From positions 23,393,743 through 23,457,742 of the forward strand of contig NC_044918.1 in NCBI RefSeq assembly GCF_003576645.1: a stretch of DNA of 64,000 nt, given 5' to 3'. Under the pieces are notes generated by a model. It was not told the origin of the DNA, ran no database searches, and worked only from the letters and a program-made list of their open reading frames with translations. This document shows, in pieces, positions 60,316 to 64,000 of the stretch (the stretch's first letter is position 1; each line of letters begins with the position of its first letter). The DNA comes from Ipomoea triloba. Lineage: Eukaryota > Streptophyta > Magnoliopsida > Solanales > Convolvulaceae. The position numbers were made by a program, and so were the translations under genes.

Positions 60316-61261
60316 AAGGAGTCAGGAACCAAGAATGGGGGCGGCTCCATCTCTCTGTAGAAAACAACAAAACAATACGTACAAAAATTATCAACAAAAT
60401 AGTGAATGTCTGGCTTGGCATCGCCCAAAAAGGCATGTGATTTTGGTTTCCACGTTAAAATTACGAAGTCTCTCTTTATTTTTTATATTCATTATTTATC
60501 TTTCATTGGCTCAATCGATAATATTGGCTCGTCGAGTGACTACCCCAGGTCACAAAAGCAACAAATATAATAAGTCAAAATTAAATAAATTGAAGAAAAA
60601 AATTAACTGTTTAGGATATGGGCCAAGTTGGGCTAAGATTTTTATTGTGTGGCACAATTCAATTTTACTCATTTTAACCAAATTAGTTCAATCTCGTTTA
60701 AATAATAAGTAATAACCATATAGACGATGGGCCAACATGCTTATTTGACACTACTCAGAAAAGAAGATTATGTGTGAGTTTGTGAGATTAGAATTTAGAA
60801 AAATACTTTTCGAGTTAAAATCTTAAAACACATTTTTGACAAGAAATGAATTAGTTTATTTTTTTTTATATTTATTTTCTATTGATACAGAGCATCAACA
60901 TCAATGAATAATATTGGGTTTTAAAATAGTATACAATGACATGGAAGAAATAGAAAGGGGAAAGGAGAAAGTCCAGGATCATCTGCAAAGAAAGTATTTT
61001 GGAACAGTGCAAGAGTAAGGAAATGGTTCGTGCGCGTTTTGCGCACAACAGGTGCCCACTCGAACGCTTGCAGTGCACGCAGACGTGCCTGACATCTATG
61101 TTTTTTTTTAAATCGTTTTTTTTTCTTTCCTTCTCATTTTCTCTTTTCTCATCACACTTACAAAAACCACAAAATAATCTTACTACTATGAACATTAGAA
61201 AATTACAAAATTGATTTTCAAATTAAAAAGTTATCTTTCGAGTTTCTCAACAAGCCTTTAC
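60316..61261. other. Upstream region of the DMR6-like gene, no gene
   Basis: A 138-codon frame (60296-60712) overlaps the foldback element end and has a biased, low-complexity content; I do not regard it as a gene. No clear defence-type promoter box could be singled out. Confidence 0.4.
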
Positions 61262-61273
61262 TATATATATAAA
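61262..61273 (+). promoter_or_regulatory. TATA box of the DMR6-like gene
   Basis: tatatatataaa, about 235 bp before the ATG. It would place transcription start near 61295-61305 and give a 5' leader of roughly 200 bases. Confidence 0.65.
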
Positions 61274-61506
61274 GTGCAGAGAAGGGGAGACGGAATTGAG
61301 AAAAGATGAATTGCTTGCTCTCAGACTTTCGTCGTAGCAACTCAAGCTAGCCTAGTACACAAAGTAGTTCTGTTAGTTCAGTAGTTGTAATCCGAATCCG
61401 AAAAGTAAAAGTAACCCATTCCAGTTCTCCTTGTTTTCATTTTGTTTTTTCTTATGAAAATCTTGTTTTGAAACTCCAGTTTTTATGTTACTTTGTACCG
61501 GAATCC

Positions 61507-62047
61507 ATGGAAACCAAAGTCCTATCCAGCGGAATCCGGCACACTTCCCTCCCTGAAAACTACGTCCGGCCTGAATCCGACCGGCCAAGGCTATCGGAGG
61601 TCGCCGACTGCAACAATGTTCCGGTCATCGATTTGGGCTGCGGAGAACGAGAGCTAATAGTCAAACAAATTGCGCAAGCCTGCTCCGAATATGGATTTTT
61701 CCAGGTCAATTTTCCAATTTCCGACATGCCATTTAATTTTAATTTGGACCGACAATGTCGCATTTTCTTGTACTTATCGCTAATTATTTTAAAATTAAGG
61801 TTATAAATCATGGGGTACCAAAGAAAGCGATAGAGGACATGTTAAAAGTAGCCCAAGAATTTTTCCAGTTACCGGTAGAGGAGAAGATGAAGCTCTACTC
61901 CGACGACCCATCAAAAACCATGAGACTTTCCACTAGCTTTAATGTTAAAAAAGAGACTGTTCATAACTGGAGAGACTATCTTAGACTTCACTGCCATCCA
62001 TTGGAGAAATACTCACCAGAATGGCCTTCAAACCCCTCTTCTTTCAG
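61507..62047 (+). CDS. DMR6: DMR6-like 2-oxoglutarate dioxygenase, first two exons (partial)
   Basis: Exon 1 is 61507-61704 (66 codons), exon 2 is 61800-62047 (82 codons plus two bases); intron 1 is 95 bp, GT...AG. The start is the ATG of METKVLSSG; an in-frame ATG 39 bases upstream lies in the leader and is not expected from the family. Diagnostic stretches are RHTSLPENYVRP, SDRPRLSEV, QACSEYGFFQ, VINHGV, EEKMKLYSDDPSKTMRLSTS, FNVKKE and NWRDYLRLHC, which closely follow Arabidopsis DMR6. DMR6 (salicylate 5-hydroxylase) is a cytosolic Fe(II)/2-oxoglutarate enzyme that turns over salicylic acid and dampens immunity. Only the N-terminal domain is here; the iron ligands HxD...H and the RxS motif lie in exons beyond the window. 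It could also be the close paralogue DLO1/DLO2, though MRLSTSFNV and the N-terminus favour DMR6. Confidence 0.88.
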
Positions 62048-64000
62048 GTCAGTCCTCTCTCTATCTTCATTTCCTGTTTCCCAATCAAGTCCAATTTGTG
62101 GTTCCATGCAATTATTTGTGCAATTTGGTTTCTGGAAGGGTCTATAAATTAGGGTTTCTCATGCAACACATGACATGCAGTTGTTTTCACGTAAGTAGGA
62201 CTGTACTTTGTCTAGACTAAAATACCTTAAAGTAATCCCATTATAGTCAAGGTTTTAAAATTTTTTATATGTTGTGGGGACACTAATATAATTATGAAAT
62301 CATTACACTATTAACAATTTTATTTGTCAATTTTAATTGCTAATTAAGGAATTAAGTAATAGATTTGTGACTTTGCTTGAGATTCCATATAAAAGTAATT
62401 GTATCAGCTGATTTCAGCACCAACTAATAACACTTTTGGAGTTTTGGTTGGTGAAAAGCTTTGTCTGAATCCACCAAATTAGACCCATGAACACCCGAAT
62501 ATACAGTGATTAAAGTAATCTTTTTCAAAACACTTTATACTAAAAATTTTAAAATCAAGTTTAAAATTTGGGATCCAGCCCTCCTAACTCAACCACACCA
62601 CAATAAATTTTTAACTGTGTCCGTGTCATATGGTCCCCAAACATGTGACTCTTTTTGATCCGGTCGCTTATTGTTTATATTTATTTCTTGATTTGGTGTT
62701 ACCGATTTGGTGTTAGGTAACAACTCAACTACATCACAAAGCTTACCTCAAAATAAAAAAAATAGGGTAATTCTAGTCAAAATGATTAAGAATACAAATT
62801 TGTAACTACAAAGTCACGGGCGCGGCTCAAATCCTAGCCTTCTCGGTTTAAGCTGATAGACAACTTGGCTGGTTTAACTCATTGTGGACCTTTGGTGGTT
62901 AGGATCACAATGCGGAGTTTACCTAGTATACACCCTCATGTAGTGATCGCCGGTTTCCCTCATCACCAAAAAAAAAAAAAAATAGTATATCACACCCAAG
63001 TGATTTTATTTTAACATATAATAATGATATGAAAATTCTATAATATTAAAAAGGCGTGATTTTTTTTTTGAGAAGTATTATAATACTATCATACTATGCT
63101 GCATAAAAATAATTTAGATCAATAATTTGAATTTCTATGGGGAAATTAGAATGATAAAAGTGTATTGCTCTCACCAAACCGGTGATTATTTTATAAATCA
63201 TTGTAAGCGCAAATCACGCAATTTACCTTTGGAGGTAAATATTAGAATATAGTAAATCATTATAATTAATCAAATGGTATTTTCCGTAATTCATTAAATA
63301 GACATTGGGAATATTTTTTTGAACAAAATGCCAACGGCGTTTGTCTGAAAGGTCGTGCCTGGCATAGGGTGTGTCAGGTCACGGCTTCTAGACATTTTCG
63401 GCAGCACGTGAATGACGCAAGCCATGAAGACAGCAGATGGCGTGGGTAGTGACGTTAGATGCCACGTAGGAAAGATAAAAACGCGTTTTTTAATTGGCCT
63501 GGGTAGTGACGTTGTGGCGGTGACGTGCTTTGAGCAGTTAAATCATGTGACTGCACGATAGGGTTGCCGTGTTTCATGACATTTCAAATTTTTAATGACA
63601 TTACGAATTAAAATAAAATAACTCTCAAATTTTACTTTATGATGTAACAGACATTAATAAACTACTCCGTATTATTTTTCATGTCTCTTTACATCAAGAT
63701 TTTATATATAAGAACAAAAATTTGAGCTTAAAAAATAAAAATACACATAATATTTTTCTTATAATAAAATGGTAAGGACTCATATATAGCATGACGTAGT
63801 ACTTTTTAGACATTTCAATGATATTCGATTTATTCCAGGGATTATGTGATATGTTCCGGGTCCGTTTTAGGACTTAGAAAATATTCTTTCAAAAATAAAT
63901 TTTAGAAAATAATTTATTATTTAAAAATATTTTAATTCTTTAGCGTTTGGCTAATAGTTTAAAAATATTTTGATTGAAAGTTAGGAAATCATATTTTTTT
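62048..64000 (+). other. Intron 2 of the DMR6-like gene, open at the window edge
   Basis: Donor gtcagt at 62048. No continuation of the dioxygenase was found up to 64000, so the intron is at least 1.95 kb. It contains a SINE-like or other dispersed sequence at about 62815-62960 (read on the minus strand: gtgatcctaaccaccaaagg), an A-run, and a G+C-richer patch with cacgtg and gtgacgt words at 63330-63560. No other gene is seen. Confidence 0.5.

Noticed and set aside
60296..60712. 138-codon plus-strand frame as a gene
   Set aside because: It starts inside the foldback element end, has no recognisable domain and a low-complexity tail.

Overview
The window is nuclear DNA from a plant, most likely a eudicot. 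It is strongly AT-rich, has long (TA)n tracts, and is dominated by plant transposable elements: hAT, Mutator-like and other short inverted-repeat elements, a Helitron, Ty1/copia, Ty3/gypsy of the Tat type, and a LINE fragment. The only host gene I can support is the first 148 codons, in two exons, of a DMR6-type 2-oxoglutarate dioxygenase (salicylate hydroxylase family) at the right edge. The species cannot be named from the sequence. The assembly is a draft: single N characters sit at 26194, 27413, 30282, 44815 and 46235, and near-identical blocks lie across them.

Layout. 355-4950 is a whole hAT element with matching ends and an 8-bp target duplication, but its transposase is broken. 5.8-6.6, 16.86-17.2 and 24.2-25.4 kb hold three elements set in (TA)n tracts, each with ends beginning near 'tatagg' and an interior of degenerate 'gcac' repeats. 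8.8-10 kb carries small foldback elements. 11.5-14.3 kb looks like decayed gypsy LTR sequence with another dispersed repeat inside it. 17.4-18.3 kb is a foldback element with a second element nested in it, with a clean 9-bp target duplication; a sister copy lies at 33.2-33.65 kb. 20.7-22 kb is a truncated gypsy gag region. 27.8-29.1 kb is a Helitron with a possible RPA-like remnant. 28.6-32 kb and 43.4-46.2 kb are redundant assembly blocks.

35.2-58.2 kb is one nested cluster. An old AT-rich repeat carries a LINE RNase H tail, a copia element with 244-bp LTRs that has lost most of its reverse transcriptase, a decayed LTR, a gypsy pol scrap, and a large Tat-type gypsy element on the minus strand. 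The gypsy element keeps gag, protease, RT, two RNase H domains and integrase in one frame, broken by a few stop codons. A 1.07-kb copy of its own flanking DNA sits between its 3' LTR and its internal region. 59.5-60.3 kb is a foldback element. 61.26-62.05 kb holds the TATA box and first two exons of the DMR6-like gene, which runs off the window inside a long second intron.

I found no convincing new functional system. The most notable observations are the many tandem duplications of exactly 42 bp, which look like an assembly signature, the displaced flank copy inside the gypsy element, and the (TA)n-seated element group.
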